NCBI GenBank assembly: GCA_017893485.1
Contig: CM030361.1
Span: forward strand, 309,357,724-309,421,723
From: Hemerocallis citrina
Lineage: Eukaryota > Streptophyta > Magnoliopsida > Asparagales > Asphodelaceae
Reading direction: 5' to 3'
Length of the DNA stretch: 64,000 bases
A program made the translations under genes and the position numbers. Shown here piece after piece: positions 11,391-22,479 of the stretch (its first letter is position 1; every line of letters starts with the position of its first letter). A model generated the notes under the pieces. The model was not told where the DNA came from. It made no database searches and was given only the letters and a program-made list of their open reading frames with translations.

Positions 11391-12668
11391 TTAGTGTGTT
11401 GCATTCCACATTGCCATGGCAATATCATCTCTTTTCCTATTCATACGATTAAGTTGGGAAGATGATAAATCCAACCCCTGAGATGTGGAGGCGATATCTT
11501 CATTGTGTGGGTCATCTCCTAATTGTTCACCATCGAGTTCCTCCAAAAATGCATCGTTTTGTGAGTGCATACATATAAAATTGTGGAGTGCACAACAGGC
11601 TGTGACCATCATAACTTGCCTTGTAAAGAGGTAGTTTGGCATGTTCTCAAAGATGGCAAGCCTCTTCTTGAATACACCAAACGTTCTCTCAATCACATTC
11701 CGTAGCCTGGCATGTTGTTTATTAAAAAGTTGCCTTGGTTGAGTTGGTGCATGGTTGGCCCCTTGAAAGTCCTGTAAGTGGTATGGCTCACCACGGTATG
11801 GAGCTAAAAAACCAGGCATATTTGTGTAACCACAATCCACTAGGTAATATTTATCGTTTGGTGGGATTTCCAGCAGCTTTTGTGCTAATGCACTCTGTAT
11901 CACATGGGAATCGTTAGCATTGCCTTCCCATCCCGCGTAAACAAATGTGAACAACATGTTAAAATCACATGCTGCCAGAACATTTTGGCTAATAAAACCC
12001 TTTCGGGAGCGACAAGCATTGCTGCGAACAGCTGGTACAGTAGCTTTGATTAATGTGCCATCAGCGGCACCAATAGCTCCCTACATTAATGAATTCGAAT
12101 AATAAATTTTACGTACAAACGTTGAAAAAACCTTTAATAATGCATGACGGGGGAAGGTAAAAGAATACCTCAAACCACGGATAAAAATCTGGATTATTGA
12201 GAATCCTTTGAGGTACTTGTGTAGTGTCGGAGGGGTGATAAGTCGATGGGCCGCTCTTACCAAACCTTTCAATACTAGTGTAAAATGCTTTTGGCATGTT
12301 TGGAGTGAGTGGTTAAACGTATTAGCGACTAGTCGCATTCTTGAACTGTGACCAACAATATACAGGAAAATTGCCACACTTTCCTCTAAAGACACGCGCC
12401 TGCGTCTTGAAGACTGTTCTGTTTCGTCAAGATAGTTCTCATTTTTCAAAAAATCACATAAGGCCATGAAACAATGTTGGTTCATACGGAATATTCCATA
12501 AAACGTGGACTCGGAACCCCGTAACATTTCATTCAGATATTCACGGCCTGTTTGTTTATGAGAGGACGTTGCACTTTCTTCATTGTCAAGTTCTTCACAT
12601 AATTCGGCTAGAAAGATTATGTTCATCAACTTATCAACATTGTCACTACTGGATGAAGAAGTGTCCAT
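11391..12668 (-). pseudogene. PIF/Harbinger DDE transposase, frameshifted
   Basis: This is the endonuclease of the element (HARBI1-like fold). Exon 1 runs 12668-12169 and begins MDTSSSSSDNVDKLMN, with helix-turn-helix-like sequence in the second half. An 88-bp intron (12168-12081, GT...AG) follows. Exon 2 is 12080-11391 and begins GAIGAADGTLIKATVP. The three catalytic acids are visible: D in GAADGT, D in NDSHV, E in RNVIERTFGVFKKR. Within exon 1 the frame that starts at the ATG changes to the frame encoding VPQRILNNPDFYPWFE, joined in phase to exon 2, between about 12235 and 12211. This single-base break means the gene as written cannot make a full protein. Without the break the product would be about 400 residues, normal for the family. 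Confidence 0.85.
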
Positions 12669-12921
12669 AACAGAGGTTGCACTTGCAATAGTAACTCACT
12701 ATGACAAAAAAATTAGAAATCAAATGGAGAAAGTAATAAAGTTCACTACTAATAACAAATCGGTTCTGGTAAAAAATTAAAACTCAATGTGAATGTAATT
12801 AGAACCCAATGTCACACCGTCAAGCCGTCATAGTACATCATATCTCAGGCAAATACGCAAATAATACTAAAAAAATAGTACACATTATGACTTCTTCATC
12901 CCATTCAACCGAATGGGATGG

Positions 12922-13932
12922 CTACTGCCTACCATACATCCTGACCCAAGCCTCCTGATGTGTTGGGGTCAGACGGAGGAAACTATGACGTGCAACAGGA
13001 TTATCCACTAGGTGGCCTATTGCTTTCACATGTACGTCGGGATCAATCCATGTCATCGCCAAGATTTTATCCTGGCATTCATCCAACTCGGCCAAACCAG
13101 GGTCAGCCGAGACATTACTTTCAACCTCTATGTTTTTCTTCAGCCTACTTCTTTTTACCTGCTCAGTTTCCATACAGGAGCTAATATAATCTTTCACAAC
13201 TGACATGGCTGATCCCCGGCCACTTGAGGTACCGGATTTTCTCTTACGAGAGCCCGATCCCGAACCCATTATTGCATCATCATCGTCCTCAAGCACATGT
13301 ACGTTTGACTGATGAGAGTGGTCAAACTCATAATTCATCCGCCGCTCCTCATCATCATCCAACACCTTTGGGTGGAAGCCCTTGTCACATTGCCCTGGGC
13401 AGTAGACTCTTCCATTATTTTAGTCAAAGCATCAAAATCTGCCAACCCCTTATGTTCAAATCTTTTGGCGGCAGGATGCATCTAATCATAGAATTTGTTG
13501 TTACTATGCAAGTATTAGAGTGAAGATGAAGTATAATAAAAAGGATTCACAAACAAAAAATAAATAAACTTTGAGATTATATATATTAACCTTAACATAT
13601 TGTTCCCAGACTGGTTTCTCGCAAGTCACGGTTTCGGTAGATTCATCCCAACCAAAACCGCTCTGTTTCTTCATATCAGAGAACACCTTCCAGTCTGCTT
13701 TAAGTCTCTGATATTTTGACCTCAATTGTGCTACCGTGAATGAACGGCCACACGCGACTTGCATTTGTAAAGCAAAATTACTCCAAGTTTTCCCATCGAA
13801 TGTGTTGCTTTTTAGGCAATCACGGTCAACTGCAGTCTCCATTAGGTTCACAAAACAATGCACAATATGGGGAGGCCACTTCCCATAATCCTCCTCCACT
13901 GCCTTCTCCTTCCCCCTACCTATATTACTCAT
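12922..13932 (-). pseudogene. Harbinger Myb/SANT-like partner protein, frameshifted
   Basis: Plant PIF elements encode a second, DNA-binding protein that helps import and guide the transposase. Exon 1 (13932-13591) starts MSNIGRGKEKAVEEDYGKWP and carries the Myb/SANT-like domain: W at WPPHIVHCFV, the KTWSNFALQM helix, and LRSKYQRLKADWKVF. A phase-0 intron (13590-13482) follows. Exon 2 (13481-12922) begins MHPAAKRFEHKGLADFDALT, contains an acidic and a basic segment (SRKRKSG, a possible nuclear signal) and ends HQEAWVRMYGRQ. Exon 2 is 560 nt, not a multiple of three, and its start and end lie in different frames. The break is near 13375-13400. It sits head-to-tail upstream of the transposase, the usual order. 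Confidence 0.8.
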
Positions 13933-14776
13933 CTATATTGAATAAATACCGAAATTTTTTTTGACAAATTCCTTCAATTAGTCCTTGAGATCGGATAACC
14001 GTAGGTTGGAAGGAGGCAGCGGTAAAACAAAAAACTGGCAACAGCATATCATCAATAACAATCATTTTGGACCGCATATAACCACAAAAATTTTGGTCCA
14101 GAAGCCTATTAAAAATTAGCGAGAATTCGTACAGAAAAACAACCAAATTAAGTGACCCACGGATCATACCTTTGATTGGAATTGCACAAGCAAGAAATTG
14201 TCAGCAAAGGATTCGACCTTGAGCAATTTTTTGAGTCGATTGGCCCTTCGTTCCCTAGCTCTTCTCCTGTGGGCAGCATGGGTAGTGCAAACCATTAACC
14301 CCCAACCGAAACTCCTTAACCCCTCACCAAATCGACAGAGAAAAAGGCGGGTAGTGAAGTCGCCAGCGACCGAATCAGGTGTTTGGGCTCGAATTCACTG
14401 AAGAATCGTCCCTAAAACGGTGATTGGGGGGGGGGGGGAGATCAGATCTGGGTTCTAAGAGAAGGGAGGAAGAAGATGGGTAGGGTTAGCTTCCTCAAAG
14501 GAGAGGCCGTCGAGAAGATAGGGAAAGGGGTTATCGCTGATAGTGAGAAGAGAGGGTGGAGAGAGCCGTTTCGAAAAGAGGGGGGAAGGAAGAAGACAAC
14601 ACAGTATAGAGCTCGTGAGTGAGATAAGAGAGAGCTCGTGAGGGAGAAGAGAGGAGAGATGGGTTGGATTTTCGAAGCTGAGGGGGGTAACAGTGTAGAT
14701 CTCGTGAGTGAGATGAGAGAGCTCGTGAGTGAGAAAAGGAGGAGAGATGGGTTGGGTTATCCAAAATGAGGGGGTA
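13933..14776. other. Upstream region of the Harbinger Myb-like gene
   Basis: No gene. It probably contains the minus-strand promoter. A run of about 13 G lies near 14426-14438, and a GA-rich segment (14604-14666) is repeated at 14693-14755 around CTCGTGAGTGAGAT. Minus-strand open frames at 14455-14808 are translations of this low-complexity repeat. Confidence 0.45.
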
Positions 14777-14876
14777 CCAGTATTCTCAATAGTGTTTTGA
14801 AAAAACACTCAAAACAAACGCCAACTGAGGATACAGTATTCAGAAAAAAAAAAAAATCTCAAAACAAATGGGTTAG
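14777..14876. repeat. Harbinger right terminal region
   Basis: This starts CCAGTATTCTCAATAGTGTT and ends CTCAAAACAAATGGG followed by TTA (14873-14875). Its reverse complement matches the left end as an imperfect terminal inverted repeat, and it matches the internal 340-bp units. Confidence 0.7.
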
Positions 14877-15587
14877 ATGTATGATGTTTTTTTGACAATA
14901 ATGAAAAAGATGAATGGTGTTTTCTGAACCAACTTGCAAAGCTGAATGAGGTTATCTAATACAAGCAGAAAAGTTAGATATGATTTTTTTGATAAAACCC
15001 GAGTGGGGTTTTTTGAAAACATATTTTATGGTTTTTTTTTTGCACAAAAAAAGTTCAATGCAGTTTTTTGCAGAAAAGGGTATAATTCAAGGGTTTTTTT
15101 AAATAAAAAAGTTAGCCTGGTCCAAAACAATTGAATAAAAAATACAATAATAAATGTTTCCCAGAAATGCAATGTGTTATCCAAACGGTAATATAACATT
15201 TCTTGGAATTTTCATTCCCATCTTGACATTCTTAGGAATCCTTTAATTTCCGAGAATCCTCCAATCCACGTACCGAACGCCCCGTTATACATGAAATGTA
15301 TTGAAAGACAACTCAACATATGCGGCCAAGTTGGTGGACACCAAAATAAATTTATACAAGATTGAAATGTCAAAATAAGTCTAGCATGTATGGAACCAAA
15401 CACTGTTAATATCGAAGGTGAAGGAGATTGAAGGGGGAGGATATAGTGGCAGCTTGGGGATCAGATATTGATGGAGGAGATCAGAGAAACTTATTGCTTA
15501 GGGTTTGATTTTAATTATAAAATATACTCATAATTATATATAATTGTGAGTTTGGTTTAAGAGAAAGAGTCATAGGTATGCACGCAT

Positions 15588-15665
<78 letters not shown>

Positions 15666-15798
15666 GAGTGTTGCTTCTTATTTCGGTGTGGGAGAAAACA
15701 GATAGTGAGTTAATAATTGAAGAAAACTACTAAAAGTCAAACTTGTGACCTTGGCCGTTAAAGACTATTAGAACTCCTGAGATTGAATCTGGATCGTT
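14877..15798. repeat. Direct duplicate, right copy (922 bp)
   Basis: Second copy of 3930-4796, longer mainly because of the CA tract. It continues into apparently single-copy sequence (GATTGACCTTC) at 15799, which suggests that this is the original copy in its native right-hand context. Confidence 0.85.
15589..15662. repeat. CA microsatellite, long allele
   Basis: About 37 CA units in the right copy of the duplicate; the left copy has about 13. Confidence 0.9.
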
Positions 15799-15832
15799 GA
15801 TTGACCTTCTATGATATGAATTTGACGGTTGT

Positions 15833-16316
15833 TGATGCGGCTGATGGACCTGCAAAAAGCCTGAAACATCAGGGGGTGGCCCCCGGCGACAGACCCTCCG
15901 ACGCTCAAGTCAGAACCAGAAAGAGGGAGAGAGTAAGAGAGTGAAAACTGGCAAATTGTTCATTACCTCCTGACTGAAGAGGGGGGGGGGGGTATTTATA
16001 GGCCTGAGAGACATTTCAAGAGATTGATTCGTGTTCGTTGGATCGGTTTAACTACCTTATCTCTTTCATGTCTCTCCCCCTCAAGAGATAAGATATCCTT
16101 GTTAGGGGATAAGAGATTTGACTCCAAGCCTTCACGGGCTGGGTGTCTCTCCTAGCAGACTTAGTCTGTCACTTTTTATGGGCTTGGAAGAAGCCCATAT
16201 TTTGGAGTGGGCCCAGACCAGTAAAAGAGGCACGGATGGCTAATCTGCCTGTAGATGCTTTGAGATCTGTATAGGAATCGTACGGCTCTGATCTGCTGTG
16301 ATTTTTACCTTCATCA
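15833..16316 (-). repeat. 3' LTR of the outer Tat element
   Basis: It is bounded on the plus strand by TGATGCGG at 15833 and TTCATCA at 16316. The TGATGCGG end is identical to that of the inner element's LTR. It is followed inward by a polypurine tract. It includes TATTTATAGG (a TATA-like box on the plus strand near 15993) and a G run at 15982-15992. No second copy is in the window. Confidence 0.7.
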
Positions 16317-16335
16317 TAAGCCCCCCACTCCCGGA
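16317..16335 (-). other. Polypurine tract of the outer Tat element
   Basis: On the minus strand CCGGGAGTGGGGGGCTTA lies directly before the LTR, where plus-strand DNA synthesis is primed. The inner element has the closely similar AGGAGTGGGGGGCTTG. Confidence 0.7.
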
Positions 16336-17084
16336 AGGCAATTTTCTTGGCTTTCGGAAAGCAGTACGTCTTATTTTTGGAATATGGCGTATAATCTTAG
16401 CAGTTGGAGTGTTCGGAAATACCTGAAACTAATTTGTGGCTTCTGAAGGCAGTGAATATTTTTCTGTATTTTTTCTATATTTCTTCGGATTTTCCCGAAT
16501 TTTTTGGAGTTTTTCCATAGTTCTTCGGATTTTTCCGAATTTTCTGGAATTTTCTGGGACTTTTCCATAGTTCGGATTTCTCCGAATTTTTTGGATTTTT
16601 TTTCCAATTTCAAAATACTTTTTTCGAATTTTATAATTAATAAATTCAATTTTAATTATTTTTTTTCGGATTTTTAAATTAATTTTCTGAGTTTAAATAA
16701 TTATTTTTTTAATTTTTTTAATATTTTTTCGAATTAAAATGAATTTTAATTAATTTAAACCAATTTTCCGATTTATCAAGACCTGACTTGCCGTTTAAAG
16801 CAATCTGAGACATTGATCATGCCCAGCTCGCACGTTGAGGAGGATCCAACGGCGGAGAACCTTGATCAAGGGCCAAAAATCCATAATGCGATCCTGAGCG
16901 TTGATCATGGCCTAACGCTGATTTCGTGGGGATCCGACAGTCGTCGCTCGTCTTCACGCACCCCTTAGCTCGGCGAACAAACTCGCCGAGTTACCGCCTA
17001 TGATGTCGATTCTTGGGGACCCACCAAGCTGCCATGCCCTTCACCGACCTTAGGGTGTGTCAAGGTGGTTCCCTCAAATTATGC
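16336..17084. other. AT-rich 3' untranslated part of the outer element
   Basis: 16450-16760 is rich in TTTTTCGGA-type words (degenerate tandem TTTCCGAATTTT). No coding sequence. Confidence 0.45.
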
Positions 17085-17960
17085 TCAACGTGATTTGGCA
17101 CTCCGTCGAGCTATCAAGCTCTTGGCAAAGCTATTGGCGAGTTATGGGGCTTTTGGAGCTTCGGCAGACGGCCATGAAGATCGGTGGAGTTGACGAGGGT
17201 TGTTTGGAGCTTGTCGACAAGGCGTTTGGACTTCGTCGAAGGGATCGCCTCATCGAGCTCTATGAAGACCCTTGTTTCTTCTTCGTCGAGCTCGAGCCAT
17301 GTCTGGTGAGCTGTGCTTTTCGTCGAGCTACTACGGTGTAGTGGTGCTGCAAGCTATTGGTAGAGCTATGGGAGTAGTTCGCTGCGGCCGAGCTATGCAG
17401 CTTTGGGCTCACTGAGCTATGGGCCTTCGCTGAGCTACAGAGATGTTGAAGCTTTGTTTCGCCAAGCTATGGCGATAGCTCGTTATGGCCGAGCTATGGT
17501 CGTCGTGGCTTCGCCGAACTATAATCGTTTCGCCGAGCTATTGCAGTTTTAGCCAAGCTATTGAGCTCCTCTTTCGGCCGAGCTATGGCGATAGCTCGCT
17601 ACTGCCGAGCTACGGTAGCGTGGCTTGGTCGAGCTATCGAGCTCTTGCATTCGGCTGTCGTCGTGGCTTCGCTGAGCTATGGAGCTCGAGCTCTCGCCGA
17701 GCTATCACCGTTTTGCCGAGCTATGGCCATTTAAGCACTTCGCCGAGCTACGGAGACTGTCGAGGCACTCGCCGAGCTATGGGGAAAGTCACCTTGCCGA
17801 GCTATAGGACTTAGATGCTTCATCAACTTACGAGAGCGTCAAGCTACTCCCCTTCGGTCGATCTCCATCGGCCTGTAAAGGCATTGAACTATTAGAGCTC
17901 CGTCGTAGGTCGAGCTATGGGAGCATCGAGTCTTCGCCGAGCTCTGGCTTTCGGAGTGTT
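17085..17960. repeat. Irregular repeats of CGAGCTATGG
   Basis: More than 25 occurrences of GCCGAGCTATGG or near variants at irregular spacing (about 20-50 bp). The core GAGCTATGG is partly palindromic (GAGCT/AGCTC). The open frame 17485-17814 is a translation of this repeat. Confidence 0.75.
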
Positions 17961-18434
17961 GGTCGAGCTACGACCTCCGAAGAGTTAGTCGAGCTCTGTT
18001 TTGGATGGAGAGGCTCGTTCGTTGTTTGGCCGAGCTTTGGCGAGCCTTGCTCTCTGGTTGAGGAGGGAGTTTGTCGACGGCTTCGATCTGGGCGACGGTT
18101 CGAGCGAGGTGGGAGAGTTGGCACTCGAGGAAGAAGAAGTCGAGTCGGAGGTTTTGGCAAGAGAAATTCGAAAGAGAAGAAGAGCGAGAGGAAGAAGAAG
18201 AGAGATTTGGAGTGGGTTAGCTGGTCGATGGGTTTAAAACCCGACCCAGTAGTACCCCTTCACACGATCTATTCGACTTTGTTTGTGGGTTTGGGTCTGA
18301 AAACGAACCCGACCCGAAGCTTCATCTCTTACTTTTGAATCCGCAAGTGTATGTCGGGGAATTTTTTGAAGTTTTTTGGGCTTGGATTTGCATATAATTT
18401 TATATATGTATATATTTTTTGTGTATATGCAACA

Positions 18435-18492
<58 letters not shown>

Positions 18493-18599
18493 GTTTATGT
18501 GTATATCGATTTTTTACTCCATCACCCTCGATTGGCCATATCGATTTTTTACTCCATCACCCTCGATTGGCGGATCTTGTGCACATATAGCTGTCCTGT
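17961..18599. other. Spacer with TA microsatellite
   Basis: 18438-18489 is a TA repeat of about 26 units. Before it is a GA-rich stretch (18120-18220). A 30-bp duplication (CGATTTTTTACTCCATCACC) lies at 18508 and 18541. No gene. Confidence 0.6.
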
Positions 18600-21240
18600 G
18601 AGAGCTGTTACAGACTTGCTGTCTGATCTTAACAAGTTGTTGTGGCATATCCGGGACAGAGTTGAACGTTTTGAGTTTGCCGTTTGTGCCTGGCAAGCGT
18701 ATAGAGAACTCTGCCACAGAGTTGAATGTTGAGCTTGTCGTTTGAACCTGGCAAGTTCGTAAAGACAACTCTTTGACCGAGTTGACGTAGAAACTGCCGT
18801 TTGACCCCAGCGAGTTTAGAGACAACTCTGAGATAGTGTTGATGTAGAAACTGCCGTTTGACCCCGGCAAGTTTCGAGACAACTCTGAGATAGAGCGGAT
18901 GTAGAGGTTGTCGTTTGATCCCGATGAGTTTGGAGACAACTCAAAGATAGAGTTGATGTAGAAACTGCCGTTTGACCCCGACGAGTTTCGAGACAACTCT
19001 GATATAGAGCGGATGTTGAGGTTGCCATTTGATCCCTGCGAGTTTGGAGATAACTCAGAGATAGAGTTGATGCAGAGACTATCGTTTAACTCCGCGAGTT
19101 TATAAAGGAAACTTCGTGACGGAGTTGGATGCTGTTTACGCCCAACAAGCGTGTAGAGACAACTCCTTGATTGAGTTGGTCTAGATATTGCCGTTTGACT
19201 CTGGCGAATTTAGAGACAACTCTGAGATAGAGCTGGGGCAGAAACTGCCGTTTGGCTCTGGTAAGTTTGTAGAGAAAACTTCGTGATGGAGTTGTGTATT
19301 GGACTTGTTGTTTGTTCCCAGCAAGCTTAAAGAGGGCTCTATGACGGAGTTGGATGTTGCACCTGCTGTTTGCGACTAGCAAGCGTGTAGAGACAACTCT
19401 TTGATTGAGTTGGTCCAGAAACTGCCGTTTGACTCTGACGAGTTTAGAGACCACTCTGAGATGGAGCTGATGTAGAAACTGCAGTTTGATCCCGTCGAGT
19501 TTGTAGAGGCAACTCGTGGTGGAGCTGAGTTGGAGCTTTTTGTTTGATCCCAACAAGTTTAGAGAGGACTCTAGGACGAAGTTGGATGTTGCACCTGCTG
19601 TTTGCGCCCAGCAAGTGTGTAGAGACAACTCTTTGATTGAGTTGGTTCAGAAACTGTCGTTTGACTCCGGCGAGTTTAAAGGCAACCCGTAGTGGGGCTG
19701 ATAGTTTGAACTTGTTGTTTGGAGCCAACAAGTTATTAATGGTGCTTACGCGGTGAGTAGAACATTGAACCCGTTGTTTGGTGCCAACGAGTTGTTGATG
19801 GTGCTTGGGTGGAGACCCAGGTGTCGAACTCGTCATGTAGAGCCAACGAGTAGTTGACGAAGCTCATGCGGGGAGCAGATCGTTAAACTCGTTGTCCGAG
19901 GCCAACAAGTTGTTGACGATGCTTGGACGGAGACCCAGGTGTCGAACTCGTCGTGTAGAGCCAACGAGTAGTTGATGGAGCTCATGCGGGGAGCAGAGCG
20001 TTGAACTTGTTGTCTGGGGCCAACAAGTTGTTGACGATGCTAAAGTGGTAATCAGAGCATAGATTCGTCGTTTAGAGTCAACGAGTTATTTGGTGAAGCT
20101 TGAGCGAATACCAGGACATTGAACTCATTGTTTGGAGTCAACAAGTCATTGATAGAGCCCAAGCAGAGTGTGGAGCATTGAACTCGTTTGGGGCCAATGA
20201 GTGATTGATGGAGCTCAAGCATAGAGCAAGGTGTCAAACTCGTTCTTTGGGGCCAACGAGCTATAGACGGAACTTGTGCAGAGAGCAGAACGTCAAACTC
20301 GTTGTTTGGACCTGACGAGTTGTAGACGGAGCTCGTGCAGAGAGCATGACGTTGAACTCATTGTTTGGAGCCAACGAGCTATTTGGCGGAGCCTGAGCGA
20401 TGACCGAGGTGTTGGACTCGTTGTTTGGAGCCAACGAGCTATTTGGTGGAGCTTGAGCGAAGACCAAGGCATTGAACTCGTTGTTTGAAGCCAACAAGTT
20501 GTTCATGGAGCTCAAGCGAAAAGTAGAACACTGAACTCGTTGTTTGGAGCCAACAAGCTATTTGGTGGAGCTTGAGAGAAGACCAAGGCATTGAACTCGT
20601 TGTTTGGAGTCAACAAGTTGTTGATGAAGCTCAAGCGAAGAGTAGAACACTGAACTCATTGTTTGGAGCTAACGAGCTATTTGGTGGAGCTTGAGCGAAG
20701 ACCAAGGCATTGAACTCGTTGTTTGGAACTAACGAGTTGTTGATGGAGCTCAAGTGAGAATCAGAGTGTAGAACTCGTTGTTTGGGACCAACGAGTTGTA
20801 GGCGGAGTTCATGCGGAGAGCAGGGTGTTGAACTCATTGTTCGGAGTGAACGAGTTATTGATAGAGCTCGCGCAGTCAGCGGAAAGTTGAACTCATTGTT
20901 CAGAGTCAACGAGTTGTAGACGAAGCCTGAGTGAAGATCAATGCTTTGAACTCGTTGTCTGGAGCCAACAAGTTATTGATGAAGCCTGAGCATAGGGCAA
21001 GGCGTCGAACTCGTTGTTTGGGACCAACGAGTTGTAGACGGAGCTCATGTGGAGAGCAAGGTGTTGGACTCGTTGCTTGGAGCCAATGAGTTGTTGATGC
21101 AGCCTGAGCGGAGATCAGGGCGTTGGACCCGTTGCTCGATGTTGACGAGTGGTTGGAGGAACTCAAGTGGCGTGCAGAGCGCCGAACTCATTTTTAGAGC
21201 GAATGAGTTGTGGGTATTATGAATCTTCTTAGTGTTGAAG
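18600..21240. repeat. About 60-bp tandem array with an inverted repeat in every unit
   Basis: About 44 degenerate units. In the right half (19690-21190) the unit carries AACTCGTTG, a loop of about 8 (TTTGGAGC) and CAACGAGTT, a 9-bp stem. Some units have AACTTGTTG with CAACAAGTT instead. In the left half (18600-19680) it is AAACTGCCG, loop, CGGCAAGTTT, a stem with one bulged base. The array lies between protease and 3' LTR, the region where Tat and Ogre-type elements are known to carry tandem repeats. Open frames here are artefacts. Confidence 0.8.
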
Positions 21241-21604
21241 TAAGTCACTTGTGTTTATTCAGTGTTGAGACGATTCCATTCTTCTCTTTACTGACAAATG
21301 GTTGCGTACATCGAATGAGGTCCCCGGGACACTGAACTTGCTCTCCTTCGTGATACGCTGTGCTTGACAGAGTTGGGACTCTCCCGTTCGCACTGTGCTT
21401 TAAGCGAGACGGAGTTGGAGCTTGCTCAAGTGAAGGTGGTCGGATAAACCTGGATCTTGCCTGCCTAAGAAATACTTGTCTTGAATTTCATCATCAAGAA
21501 TTGAGGTGGCCCTATGGAGCTGTTAGCTGGTAGGAGGCCGGCGAGGAGGTTTGTGTCTCTTAGGTAGAGCATCTCTCTAGTGCGTAGCTGGAAGAACAGC
21601 TTAC

Positions 21605-21609
21605 ATGAC
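21605..21609. repeat. Target-site duplication, left (ATGAC)
   Basis: The 5 bases ATGAC lie directly before the inner element and recur at 31415-31419 directly after it. Confidence 0.9.
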
Positions 21610-22404
21610 TGATGCGGTTTATTTCTGGGAGACGTGTGGATGCACCAGGTGTGAGTTCGGACTCAATTTGTATTGAAGGAGAAAGCTGCTTGTCAGACGA
21701 CCCTTGGAGTGACCTGGCGGCTCCTGCGAAGGGCTCGGAGTGAGGTGGATGCCTAGGCTCGGATCAGAGGGCTCGGATCCGAGGTCTTGTGTACCTGCAG
21801 ACGGCCCCGAAACACCGGGGTTTATCCCGGTGGCGGACCCTCCGACGATCTAGTCAGTCTCTGTGAGAGAGTAGCAATAACTAGGTGAATTTAAGTGGCA
21901 AAAGATTGATTACCTCTAAAGGTAGGTGAGGGTCTAGTATTTATAGGGAATTCCAACCGGGTTTGGATCCGCTTGGGGGCCGGGTCTGAACCCGAAAGCC
22001 CATGGGCCTGACGTGGCGGAAGGCCCAGGGGGTTTAGGGCTGACGTGGCAGTACCAGGAGTGGTATAGGGCTGACGCGGCAAAGCCCTTGGTGGTATTTG
22101 GAGCTGACATGGCAGATCATGGGGCTTCTGTGCTTCCGGGAGGATCTGGTGGCCCAGGCTGTGCCAGGTCATCCTCATTCTATACCAGGAGGGGCGGACG
22201 GCCCGGAGGGCTGTTGTGGATCGGAGGTCGAGGGCCATCGCCGCTCATCGGATACGAGGAGACCAGATTTGTGGGGGTGAACTTGAGGTTCGGCGCCGAC
22301 CCTGCAGTGGCTCGAAGCCGAACTAGACTGCTGTTTCTTCCATTTTTTGAGTGAGAGTCGTATTGGGCCCTGGTTGGGCCCCAAGCCATTTTTACCCTAC
22401 CACA
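21610..22404 (-). repeat. 3' LTR of the inner Tat element (795 bp)
   Basis: On the minus strand it starts TGTGGTAGGG and ends CGCATCA. It is nearly identical to 30620-31414 (about 98.7% by hand count), which implies a recent insertion. Confidence 0.9.
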
Positions 22405-22424
22405 CAAGCCCCCCACTCCTGCGG
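22405..22424 (-). other. Polypurine tract of the inner Tat element
   Basis: On the minus strand GCAGGAGTGGGGGGCTTG immediately precedes the 3' LTR. Confidence 0.8.
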
Positions 22425-22479
22425 GGGTGCGGGAGCTAGCCGTGGAGGAGTGTTTACGGTTGTAGAAATGGGATGGCGA

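Larger units (their letters stand above)
4797..14876 (-). mobile_element. PIF/Harbinger element, 10.1 kb, with captured gene fragments
   Basis: The ends are inverted repeats of the PIF type. The left end reads CGTTTGTTTTG and then TTTTCTGAAT; the right end, reverse-complemented, reads ATTTGTTTTGAG and then TTTTCTGAAT. The right side borders TTA, the usual Harbinger target. The left outermost bases seem lost at a junction with the duplicated segment. Inside, on the minus strand, are the two genes of the superfamily: a DDE transposase (11391-12668) and a Myb/SANT-like protein (12922-13932). Both carry a frame break, so this copy is probably not autonomous. It also holds tandem arrays and fragments of two host genes. 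At 10 kb it is large for the superfamily. Confidence 0.75.

Noticed and set aside
3930..15798. The 0.9-kb direct repeats around the Harbinger element read as LTRs of a large retroelement
   Set aside because: There are no TG...CA ends, primer site, polypurine tract or 5-bp duplication, and the interior encodes a DNA transposase and no gag or pol.
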